DNA of 64,000 nt from Mansonella perstans (taxonomy: Eukaryota; Nematoda; Chromadorea; Rhabditida; Onchocercidae): assembly GCA_037074765.1 (NCBI GenBank), contig JBAMDO010000054.1, forward strand, positions 177,001-241,000, given 5' to 3'. This document shows positions 53,924 to 64,000 of this stretch, in pieces (within the stretch, counting starts at the first letter, position 1; each line of letters starts with the position of its first letter). The notes under the pieces are model-generated. The model worked only from the letters and a program-made list of their open reading frames with translations, ran no database searches and was not told where the DNA came from. Both the position numbers and the translations under genes were made by a program.

Positions 53924-56900
53924 TTAATGACGCTTTTTACGACGATATATGACGCACTCTACGTACTTCGCTGCATACTCATCCACCTTTCTTTGGTCCA
54001 GTTTCGTGCGCTGAGATAATGCTGTCACACCTTTTTTCATTATTTCTTTATATTCTTGTTTGGTAATCTGTTTCAATCTGGAAAAGGAATGTAATGAAAA
54101 TTTCGAAAAATGATGACAAAGCATTTCAACCAAAATATCAAGAGATGGGGAAGTTCTTCAAAATCGGACTAGCAAACCATGCCTGTAAACCTTCTTGAGT
54201 GAAGACGAAAGCATTCGTCGAGCTTCCTCGAACATTGCACCATTTTTATGAAATTTCCTTACTTTGACCACTTCGCTAGTTTCTTCCTCATCCGCACTAG
54301 CACTTTTGCGCCCCGACTCACCCACTTTTGAGTCATCGCACAGCATCACGTTGTTTATCTCATCCTTTAACACAAGGAGGAATGTATTGGTATTGAAAAG
54401 TAATAACTTTTAGTTACAAAACTGTCGAAATGAAATGAACATGTAAATTTCGATAAACTGAGAAATTATGGAACATAGAAACATACATCTACTGTAAAAC
54501 CAATTTTCGCTGTGCCATCTTCGATGCTTGAGTCGCAAAGAGGTCTTACATTACTAGCTTCAATTAATTTCCTGATTTTTTCAGCCAATGGCTCACAGAG
54601 AGATATGTTGCTGGAAGTGGATTCCGATGGTTTTATGACCGGTGGGGGTGGCGGAACACCCTCAAGGTGTTTGGGAGGTTGCTGAGACAAATGTGCGAAA
54701 TCAGCATCTGTATTTCGCCGTAGTGTTGCTAAATTTACAAAATGTTGATTCAGTTGCTGAGCTGAGGCTGTTGAAAGTTGCGTTGGATTCAACATAAAAG
54801 GAGTCGTGTTTGCAGAAGATGGCTGAGCTAATGTTTGCGTGATTGGCGGAGCTCCCAACGCGTTGTTATTAGCAAGCAGTCCTGCTGCCAATAAACCGTT
54901 CACTAAAACTTTCGCTTTAAAGATTAATAGTGACTAACCGAGCAAATGAAAATCCAAAGTTCATTATCAAAAGACAACGTATAAGTGTTCTGATTTATCA
55001 TTCAATTCGTAGACCTTCATGTAAAAAAGTTCCAATAAATATTTCAAAAGAACTGACTTGCATTTAAATTCAGCGGTGGCAAGAAAAAATTCGGCAGCAA
55101 AGACGGCTGCATCTGAACTAATGATCCTTGTCCAATAGACGTCAGTTGAGGCTGGCTTAAACCTGGCACTGGCTGTTGTCCTAAGCCAGCTAAAGTCTGC
55201 TGTCCTAGACTCGTTAATTGCTGCTGCCCCAGAGTAACTAAAGACTGCTGACTCAAACCAATAGGTTGTTGGCCTAGACCTGAACCAGCAAATGGAGCCA
55301 AACTAATGTGCGGTTGTCCGCTAACCATTCCAAATGATGATATCGATGCCGATTTGAGCGCAAAGGATGTAGATGGAGCAGCTACAAAAATGTACTTGAT
55401 TTCATTAAATGTACTCCATTATAATAGAGTTTTTACAACTTTACAATTTTCACATTTAACTTACTGTGTGATGGAATATCCAAAACATATGTAAATCTCA
55501 TGCAGAATACGTATGCAACAGATAAGAACATCTATGTAAGGTCAACTATAACATTATTTGCTAAAGCTTTAAAACTTCTAAAAGTGACGAAAGAAAAATC
55601 ATACTATAATGGGCGGATGGCCTTGAAGGTAACGTTACTGCCTGCGGCTGTTGATCTGTTGAAGGTACTGGTATATTTTCTAAAGAAACTACTGACTGCG
55701 TCAGCGGTGGTCCCAAAGGAAGAGGTATTGAAGCAGCTACAATAGTATTATCATGGCTTTTTGAAGTAGTAGGAGTGCCCCAGCGTGATGGGCGTCTCTT
55801 TCGTTTTTCTTTCGCTTCAATATGACAGCTGCTAGGCGAATACATTGATATGTTTTCATCTGAATCCTGCAATCCATACACCTATGTAATAATAAATTTA
55901 CAAACATCTAATATTAAACGCAAAACGTAATGCGCCATCAAAAAATGGATGAAATATTAAGACAGAAATCACTTGAAAATAAAAGGAATGACATCTGCAA
56001 AGCGTGGGTAAAACTCGGTAGGCAGAAAATGCAGACAAAACGGCATACTCTTCTTGCTTTCACTGTCCAAAAAATGCGTAATAGCATAAGATCCATGAAA
56101 CACGCTAAGATAATAACAAATGGCAACGGCAATTACACCCATTGTTCACAAAACTTGAGCTCCCATACCCACCAACATTTAAAGTTTTCCGGTACGCGGA
56201 AAAACTATCATAAATCACAATTTGACTAAATGTGCAAAACTTACTGTTAAATTATCTTTAACTAATGAAACCATATGTTCCCATGATTAAAACCCTACAG
56301 TCAGGAAAAATCGCTTTAAAACTTGTAAATGATATAATATTGAAGGAGACCAAGTATCTAAAAAATATTTTTCCGAACTCGCAAATATTGCATATTTTTA
56401 TCTATAATGTTGTTCATAACCAATAACTATGAACCAACAATTCATGACATACATGTTGCAGAACCATCAGATTCAAAGTCTCACCACCTTCGCGTGATTT
56501 TGCTCTACTTACGAAACTGAAATATGTGATGCAAAACATTGTTCCCCAGTCCTAAAACTTCTCACATTACGTTCAGAGTTTTTATAAAATAAATGAGCCC
56601 GGGAACTAAACAAACATAAAATTATCCTAACATCAAAAATGAATTATCGTCTGATCAGTTTATTTCTAAAGTATATGAACATGAGAGGTATATGAATGAA
56701 GTGTGAGGAAATATAGCACATTAGAAAGATTATGATGACGGCTGTAGCTAAAATCAGATAAAACTAAACAGAATTTAAGCTCAAGTGGTAAACTAACCTT
56801 CAGGCCTTCCGAAGAAACTAGTTCTTTACAAGCCATGATTTCTTCGTCAAGTAATGTTTTTCTTTGCTTGATTATTTGCTCAGTTTCACCGACTGTACCG

Positions 56901-59900
56901 TCGCGTAAGATATGTTGATAACGAACAGGTGCCAAAGTTTTTGCTTGTTCAAGCATAATTGAAGTAATCAAATCTGTTTCTTCCCTTAAATCCCATGTTT
57001 ATATAAAATATGTAAAGTACCAATATTTAAAAAAAAAGTTTGCATAAATAAACTTACATTGGTTTCTCAATGGATGTTTTATCATTAAGATACTCTGTTG
57101 ACTGTAGATTCCTACAAAAAAATCAAGATTTAGCCAAATAATGAACCGCTCTATATAGAAACTAAGACCGGATACTAACCTACATGTCATATAAATTGTA
57201 AAATGTGGAAAAATGCAAAAATCGCCAAACATACAACGTCTCAACCGGTATATCTAAGTCATCGCCGTTTCTGATGGATAAAATGGATGTATTAAACAAT
57301 CTCCAACATTTTGACGAGATATATCTGAAAATCAAGACCATAAAGATTTCAAATGTGCGAAGGTTGTCAAAACATAACACATTAAATGATGGACTTTATC
57401 TGCATCAGTAAAATATTCCAATAATAAATGAAAAAATTTCCTTTGCTGAACACTTAGTCTACATAAATAGTTCCAAATAGTTCTCGTCGTAAAGCTATAA
57501 CAGACTCTTAATCACAATCAAAACTGAAACAGTTCAACGTACCGCTCACTTCTTTCCCGTTTTTTCTGTCGACCAGTCAAAGGATCCAAACCTATAGCTT
57601 CAGCCAGACGTCTCCTAGCTCCTGTCATATTCTATAAAACAAACCATAACTGATGCATGCCATTAATATCAAACCCATTCTCATCAAAACATGCCATATA
57701 CAAAAGATTTTCAGTAACATCCTACAGTCGGATGAATTGTTAAAGATGAATGGATCTCTGCTTATAACATAGTCTTTATTAAAGGATAATCGACAATGAC
57801 AATATAAAACTGCAGCATAAATAATCAACTACCTTTCTTTTCCATATGTTTTTCCTCCAAATGTTTTTTCGCCTAACACTTTTCTTAGATACATTCCTAC
57901 TTCGACCGCGATGTTTCACACTCTTTTTTCGTTTACCTTTCTTTTTTTTCCTTCTTTTTAAATTTTTTTTCAAACTTCTTCGATTCCGCAGTGTTACCTC
58001 AGTTACTCCAGCAGGACCACACCTTGTGTCTAAATCTGTTGATAAAACCATACTGTCTTGATTATCCCAATCACCATCATCGTCTGCAATTACGTAACTT
58101 ATATTTTATTGATATTTTTTATTATCTCGACTAGCTAAAATCATGCCTTATAGGGTCTTTGCTTTTTTCTTCCTTCTTTCTGCAACTTCCGAAAACGGAT
58201 AAAACCCTTGAGCTAATTGAGCTAGTAAATGCAGTGTTTGCATTATAATAAATCAAACAATATACAGAAAAAAGTGAAAACCACATGGAAATAGCATCTT
58301 CGAATAACAAAATCAGCGCAGTTGCTTGCACTAAATTAGAAACCAAAAAAAGTTTTCTGTCAGAACTTGACGCCCCAACAATTATAATGATTACTTGTGC
58401 AAGCAAACCGTTTGAAAATATGTTCCTGTAAATTAGACTTGAAAGAGAAGAAAAATTCTCCTTGAAACAAAAACCTAAAGTGGCTAAACAGCTGCAAGAT
58501 TGCTCAAAACTCTTTTTGACATCAAATATATCAACACTTGCTGCTGAACTCTGCTATTTCAGCCTCAGTGCTGTATGCTTAATAGAATTTACTACAGTGT
58601 AAAGCGACATCTTTTCCTGGAAATACTACTTAAATCCAAAATGCACATGGAAGAATTTTCAAAACATCACATACGATCAAGTATTTGTTGGAAAGAATAC
58701 CTGAAATCTCCATAATTCTGGAGGAATCATTATTAAGAGAAAAATCCAAATCGCTTTCCATTCCATCATCGCTTGCATTGATCTTACCACAACTTGAGCC
58801 TGAATCAATTAAAAATTCATCGCTATGAAAGGCATTTATATATCTTCCCAACCCAATACTCTGATTTATTCCACTCGGTCCTACAAATGACTTTTGGAAT
58901 AATTCCATATACGGCAGCTCTTCAAAGACATCAACATAAACACACATGCATAATGATTATTTATTACACATGTCTATTACCTGGTGACTAATCAATCGTC
59001 AATACTTTTCTCTCAGTTTATAGGAGGGGTCATTTTCCTTCCTAACATATTAAACGATTAATCCAACCCCTACCTGGATGGCCCTGATTCACGATTCCAG
59101 ATTCTCGGAAATTCATGAATTGTTGGCAGTATGTTGTTGATTGATGTCTTCTTCGTGTATATCGGCTGTTATAAACTGATTCTTTGATGGCCTATTCGGA
59201 AACCTATTTGATGTTGAGCATGTTAACCAGGAAAATGCAAAACAGAAAAATTGCAAAAAGCAAAGCTCGGCACAGTGAGTCATATTAGCTCTGCACCCCA
59301 CTGATTAGATGAACTCAGCAAGTGGACTGTCCACAAATCTGGCTTTAATGACTATTTTAGAAATGGAGCTGAAAAGTAAAATAGGCGACCACCAGAGAAT
59401 AAAGGTCAATAATTTTCTGATTGCTCTAGCCACAAAACTTCACCTTCTTCTATACAGTGAGCCAAGTCAAGAAACATTAGTAATCGGTGTTGGAGTATAT
59501 AAACCAGGAAAACTCTCTTCAAATCTACTCTTATATCACACAGAAAGGGCAGAACCAGCCTCTGTCTGGTACACTGTCAAGTTTTTCCGGCAAGCAGTAA
59601 CAATGACATCTGTAATAATAAATCCCGTAGTGGAAAAATTTTTCTTTTGATATACTGGCATGAAAAATCCATCACGCAGCTGAAAGAAGCAATGTAACAC
59701 TAAAGAAAAAAAGCGCATGCAGCATTACAATGAATTGAGCTTGCATTCACATTCTGCTCAATAATTCAATCGCAAAGCAATAATAAATATTCGTCTTCCA
59801 ACAAGATACATACTTGACATCTATCATATAGCACTGTCATGTCCTCCATTTCTTAAAACTAATGTTCATCATCAATCTAGGGAATGCATGAAAATGAAAT

Positions 59901-60537
59901 ACACATTTACTACTCTTTTTTGCAGTCAATATCAAGACTAAACTAAACGAAAAGTTATTACTAAGACCACATAAAATTACCTCTCTATGATACTGAACGA
60001 ACTGTTTTTTTTTTTTTTTTTTTTTTTCACAGATATTTTACATTCCGTACCATCCGGCTTATAACCACTAATATGCTGGCCGGCCTCTTACACAGCGGAC
60101 ATTCCGATTGTTTTCAGAAAACAAATTCACGACCGCTAGAAGTGAATTGTATTCGTAAAATATAAACCCACAGACACTTCAACAGGAACTTCGAAACATA
60201 ATTTTATAAACGTGGTACTTTTGGTTATATTATATTAAAAGCAATTCATAATATGAAATCAGTTAAGCACACCTTTACCAATTATTGATGCACGGATAAC
60301 AGAAGATATGTTCGCATAATTTGGGTCGTGCTTTAGGCCAGCTTCCAGGCTAAAATAAATAAGTGATTGAATAAAAAAAGAAGAAAAACACTTTAACCGC
60401 TGTACCTTAGCATCCATGAAGTCCACTTGCTATATAATTAAAAATATAAGATCATTACAAATATAACCTATTCCAGCGAGTGAAATAAGAAAATCAACCC
60501 CTAAACGTATGCAACAAAATGCCGCATTTTCTTCCAT
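53924..60537 (-). CDS. PHRF1: PHRF1-like RING/PHD and CTD-binding protein
   Basis: Minus-strand exons: 60537-60499, 60429-60406, 60349-60279, about 60114-60051, 59851-59769, 59609-59540, 59191-59074, 58880-58701, 58083-57833, 57631-57543, 57111-57058, 56984-56798, 55881-55605, 55381-55058, 54902-54487, 54364 to about 54170, and 54067-53924. Order of domains: RING (LCEHIFCYPCINNW, then ECPLCKRP), PHD (RCQVCILLEDEYLLLLCD, then KLDSVPDRGWFCPFC), Lys/Arg-rich block, TGARRRLAEAIGLDPLTG, Gln-rich repeats, and a C-terminal helical domain (ITKQEYKEIMKKG) as in PHRF1, SCAF1 and SCAF11. PHRF1 is a nuclear E3 ligase-type protein binding phosphorylated RNA polymerase II and methylated histone H3. Exons from 59609 down join in phase, except that the 54170/54067 junction is ambiguous. 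The RING/PHD exons do not join cleanly: one RING ligand is Arg, an acceptor is not AG, and TGA follows the PHD half-site. About 860 aa. Either the N-terminal module is decaying or my junctions there are wrong. Confidence 0.75.
55119..55280 (-). repeat. Coding Leu-Gly-Gln-Gln repeats in the PHRF1-like protein
   Basis: About six imperfect repeats of 8-10 residues built on GLGQQ / GLSQQ / SLGQQ inside exon 14 of the gene. The codons vary between repeats, so the array is old or under protein-level selection rather than a recent slippage product. Confidence 0.8.
60004..60027. repeat. Poly-T tract
   Basis: T run just downstream (minus sense) of the second RING half of the PHRF1-like gene. Confidence 0.9.
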
Positions 60538-60552
60538 TTCCAAAAGCACTCT
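60538..60552 (-). promoter_or_regulatory. Possible trans-splice acceptor of the PHRF1-like gene
   Basis: On the minus strand, CCAAACAG ends 13 bases before the proposed start ATG. It is a weak pyrimidine tract, so low confidence. Confidence 0.25.
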
Positions 60553-60556
60553 GTTT

Positions 60557-60620
60557 GGTAGTACCAAGACAGGAAAAAATGATAAACGTAATGGTAGTAC
60601 CAAAACAGGAAAAAATTGAT
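60557..60620. repeat. Short tandem duplication, 36-bp period
   Basis: GGTAGTACCAA(G/A)ACAGGAAAAAAT occurs at 60557 and again at 60593, directly upstream of the PHRF1-like start codon. Confidence 0.8.
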
Positions 60621-60840
60621 ACAGAAAGTTCTACCAATTTCGAAAAAAAGAATGGAAACCTATGAAAAGTCAGAGAAAATACACAAAACTTATAACACAG
60701 TAGAAAGCACTTCAGAAAGATCTGACAGAAACAAGGATTATGCTATTCTTTATGATTAGTAATTAATAAAAACAATATCCACTATATTTCGAAAAACCAA
60801 GAAGCAGTTTTCTACTCTCATTCAATAATCAGTCCACAGA

Positions 60841-61259
60841 TTATGTTATGCAATTTGATAGATTTGATAATTTCCCGTACGCCTCCAAGCTTCGTGCTAC
60901 GTGCATATCCGACTTGTATTTGCGCCATTCACGGCGTATATTCTAATTTAAATAATACGGTATCCAGATCATCTGAAATTCTCCACCACTCAATTGAAGC
61001 CATGAAATCAATCCTTCCGATTGTACCTTCAATTTTTCAATAATTTTCTCCTCGATACACTTCCGGTTTTTGCTCTTATGAAAGCATTTCAAATGATAAG
61101 TTATCACAAAAAAACAGACAGCACACAACATTGCTCTTTTCACTTTTCTCCTACCCATTCCCGTCAATCTCAACCACTTAGAATCTTTCCTTCCGATAAT
61201 CATCAGCACATCCAACCACGAAATAATACAAGTGAAACCGACAACAATAATTAGGGGGT
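60841..61259 (-). CDS. Small membrane protein, 5' end missing
   Basis: Two exons join in phase on the minus strand: 61259-61027 and 60942-60841 (stop TAA). The first encodes a hydrophobic segment (LIIVVGFTCIISWLDVLMII), a basic loop (RRKVKR) and a second hydrophobic segment (AMLCAVCFFVITY), then a charged tail ending SLEAYGKLSN. A protein-like frame directly upstream (61338-61265, SSYYYGLLSPT) is in the same frame but separated by a TAA, so either an exon is missing or the gene is broken. Family not recognised. It lies about 300 bases upstream of the PHRF1-like gene on the same strand, close enough for an operon, but that is speculation. Confidence 0.35.
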
Positions 61260-61749
61260 CTTATCGAAGACGAGGATTCACTGTAGGACTCAACAATCCA
61301 TAATAATAGCTCGATCGCTGTGGACGAAGCAATCTGAAAAACATTTCTAAGCTTTGAAAACAAAAAAAAAAAAAAATGAACTGTAGCCTAAATTGGAGGT
61401 CTTGCCAATATTTCGAAGATACCTACTTTCTCCCTATACTCTTTGATAATTAGAGATACTTATCAGTTGTCTCAGGATTTTGTTTTGGAACAAAGAGGTC
61501 AGATGTTTAATTAATCTGATTGAAACAGATCTTCCTGATTAACAGGATATTGATTGTCATGATCAGTAGGCGTGCAGCCGTGTAAATTTATTGAAAAATC
61601 CAGTCATTACAAAACAATTCCAATCCCAGTTGATTCATTTGACAAGAAACTTCGCAGTAGTGCGGTCATTTCATTATTACACGCTTGAAAGCAATTATAC
61701 TTTATATTATTACATGCTGGAAAAATTTATATTATTACGAGCTGGAAAG

Positions 61750-63215
61750 ATGGAATTTAACAGTAAGTAATATAGCAATGAGGACATCATCAATAACAAG
61801 CAAATTTTCAGCATGGATGAAAGTACGAGAACTGTTTAATTTTTAGTACTTCAACTTAATTTAACAGGAACATGTAAACTTTCAGGTTCATTTCCATGTT
61901 TAACTTACCGCAAAGTATATCATCATCAATTATCACTAAGTCGACATCGTATACATGGACATTTCAAAAATTTCGCTTATACACTGTGCGGCCAAGAAAT
62001 TAGTAAGTTTTATTGTTTGTTTTATTTAAAAGCATGTTTCATAAAAATCTGTTATTCGCGGTGTATCGCTCTAAATGATACCTTTTACTGTCATAAATTT
62101 GAGCAGTAACGAATGCAGCTTTCTCATAACGTTTGGAAAATCTCATAGTTTTCTCATAGTTCTCATAATTAATCACACGATATCGCTTTCACCTCTGTTA
62201 GGCAGCATCCTTTAAAATGTTTCAGCTTCAAATTTTTGCAGAAATAAGCAATGATGAAACGAAAATAACCAACTTTCTGGAAGATAGTATACTAGGATTT
62301 GTTGAAAGTAGAATATGTTTCAAGGTGTAGTTGCGTTCCAAATACACACGAAGTGAAAATTGTGCGTATTCCTTATTGCTTTATCGCTATAGCAGTTGGG
62401 TACAAAACTGACAAAATCCTTTACTCTTTTACCGCTTTTTAAGTGACTTACAAGGAAATTGAATGTTTCATTTAAGAATAAATTCAAATTACTTATAAGA
62501 TCTGAAATCTAATTCATTTAGTTAGCCACAAAGATCTTAATTGAAAAAAAATCCCTGCATGTATTTTTGAATTCTTTCACAAAAAAATGCATGTGTATAA
62601 TATCATTAACGACGATAGGCTGTTCTGGAAATGAAACGTTCCGATCTCACATGGTCTTACATTCCATTTCAAAAATATTTACGTGTCAGTGCTGTAATTG
62701 GGCATATCCTGATAAGACGAGTTTACATAGTACTCCTGGCGATGTGCCTGTCCTTGCCAGAAGTTCTAGCGATGGTCCAGGAATGGCTGAAGGTTCGGTT
62801 CTCATTTCTTTTTACGCTCAACAAATTTTACAGTCATTTTCATAAGTGAAATTGAAATAAAAAAATAAGTATCTCACCAAGAGAACTTGAAGGAAGCCCA
62901 TTAGTAAGTACTCCAGAAGTCTGTGGAAACGAATCGCCATCAGGAGAACAAACACAGGTTAAAAGTTCCTTATTTGGTAATGGTAATGGTTTACACGATG
63001 GAGACAACATATGGATTTACTTTTTTTTGCCGTCATTACGGCCATCACCAGTTGGTACATAATAATTATGTCCCAAGGTAAGCATAAATTCGTCTTTCAT
63101 ATACTCTACTAACAGTAGTGCTTATTGCGTTATATTATAGTATTAATTGTTTTCAGAACTGGAGGAAACAAGCAATGAAAATGTAAATGTCATCGCTCGT
63201 CCACTGCGCATTTAA
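61750..63215 (+). CDS. Degenerate C2H2 zinc-finger protein
   Basis: Six exons whose phases close: 61750-61762, 61886-62002, 62242-62307, 62619-62792, 62884-63054 and 63157-63215 (199 aa). The N-terminal half resembles C2H2 fingers but most lack ligands: FPCLTYRKVY with HRIH (second Cys is Tyr, His spacing short), FAYTLCGQ (first Cys is Tyr), SHMVLH without its first Cys, and FTCQCCNWAYPDKTSLH without its second His. The C-terminal half is Ser/Pro/Glu-rich. An alternative donor after RICFK (62324) would supply the missing Cys but breaks the frame. It may be a diverged former zinc-finger protein or an early pseudogene. Its partner or target is unknown. Confidence 0.42.
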
Positions 63216-63400
63216 TGGTCGATCCAAAACAATGAACCTCCTACAATCATCCTTTTGCATATCACAATTAAAGCAATATCTTATTATAATTTACAATATC
63301 TTATTAAATTATTATTACAGTATCTTATCTTATTAATAAAAATTATGATTTCCTCTTTTTTTTCTCCAGTTGCACCATATAATCGTCGTCAAGCTGACTC

Positions 63401-64000
63401 CTATTTGTTTCGTCCAAACTTCTTAACAGCTGCGTCTCCTTTGTCCAGCTGTTTAATGAGCGCATGCTTATTGCCAAGTGATCCTCTAACGCGTAAACAA
63501 ATACATATAATGTAAATTGTTTAAACAAAGAGACGAAAACGATTTTCTACCTATTATCTACAGAGGAAATTTGATTCCGGCTTCGCCGGTAGCACCATCT
63601 CCTACAATTTTTAAAGATGCGTTTGCTGAATAAAAAATTCTGAATGGGATTTATATTTGTCGCACTCGTAAATCCTTGCCCGTTTTATTGTTTAAAATCC
63701 TTCCAATTCATGAATCAATTCCATGCTTGAACTACATGTATATATTAGAATTTGCTTGTCGTTCTTGCGTTGGGACGGCAATAAACCCATTTCGGGTAGC
63801 TTGGTCCCTAAGATCATGTTCAACCTCCTCTGAATCACGCCACTCGCTATACCTCTCCATCAGAATTTGGTCTTCTCTCAACATTTTGTCAAGCCGCGTG
63901 CTCAGCTGCAATTTGCTTCTAAATTAAATTCAAATGATCTTATTAAGAATATAAGTTACTGTCCATGGTAGCATGAAAGCCAATGCAGTTCAGAGAGCTG
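63401..64000 (-). CDS. 3' end of an unknown gene, runs off the window
   Basis: Three exons on the minus strand join in phase and end with TAG at 63403-63401: 63905-63736, 63625-63551 and 63485-63401, giving the last roughly 109 residues. The first exon is strongly charged and helical (LDKMLREDQILMERYSEWRD), the second is basic with cysteines (RIFKNCRRWCYRR) and the last ends in AAVKKFGRNK. It looks like a cytoplasmic tail. No domain recognised; the rest of the gene lies beyond 64000. It is convergent with the zinc-finger gene, 185 bases apart. Confidence 0.45.

Noticed and set aside
59309..59650. 113-codon forward reading frame
   Set aside because: It is the antisense of the PHD-finger exon (59609-59540 minus), whose zinc-ligand pattern is clear; the forward frame has no motif.
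63255..63515. Forward and second minus-strand open frames over 63343-63528
   Set aside because: Three frames are open here, but only the minus-strand frame ending at 63401 joins the exons at 63625-63551 and 63905-63736 in phase with GT..AG ends.
1..64000. tRNA, rRNA, CRISPR, bacterial or viral insert
   Set aside because: No tRNA B-box with cloverleaf, no rRNA-like sequence, no spacer-repeat array, and no intron-free prokaryotic or viral gene was seen. The only regular arrays are the GATTG repeat and the 84-bp minisatellite, both without unique spacers.

Overview
The window looks like nuclear DNA from a nematode, most likely a filarial (clade III) species. The evidence is: AT-rich DNA; genes broken into many small exons with GT..AG introns of roughly 40-900 bases; acceptor-like CAG sites a few bases upstream of several start codons, as expected for spliced-leader trans-splicing; and an EGG-1/EGG-2-like protein, a nematode type of gene. 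The species assignment is inference; no marker gene is present. No bacterial (for example Wolbachia) insert, CRISPR array, tRNA or rRNA was recognised.

Layout. 1-5.5 kb is mostly non-coding with a GATTG pentanucleotide array. 5.6-6.7 kb (-) holds a small seven-exon gene for an orphan secreted protein. 9.1-12.7 kb (+) encodes a type II membrane protein with a chain of LDL-receptor class A modules, like the egg-surface proteins EGG-1/EGG-2. 13.8-16.4 kb holds fragments: a coding-like scrap (+) and parts of a multi-pass membrane protein (-). 16.8-22.3 kb (-) is a complete 17-exon SLC16/monocarboxylate-transporter-like gene. 22.3-29.7 kb is non-coding apart from one weak island, and contains a five-copy 84-bp minisatellite. 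29.7-37.1 kb (+) is a complete 21-exon PERK (eIF2-alpha kinase 3, pek-1). 39.8-52.8 kb (+) is a FAM193 homologue of about 30 exons. Convergent to it, 53.9-60.5 kb (-) is a PHRF1-like RING/PHD/CTD-binding protein. The last 4 kb holds a short two-TM gene (-), a degenerate C2H2 zinc-finger gene (+) and the 3' end of an unknown gene (-) that runs off the window.

The exon models of the secreted orphan, LDLa, SLC16 and PERK genes were built by hand and every intron phase closes from start codon to stop codon, so those models are strong. FAM193 closes except for one alternative junction and an unsettled 5' end. The PHRF1 model is solid downstream of the PHD finger but irregular in its RING/PHD exons (one zinc ligand replaced, non-canonical junctions, in-frame TGA codons). 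The genes are a mixed neighbourhood (egg surface, metabolite transport, ER stress signalling, nuclear regulation) with no obvious shared pathway. What stands out is the irregularity concentrated at 59.5-62.6 kb.
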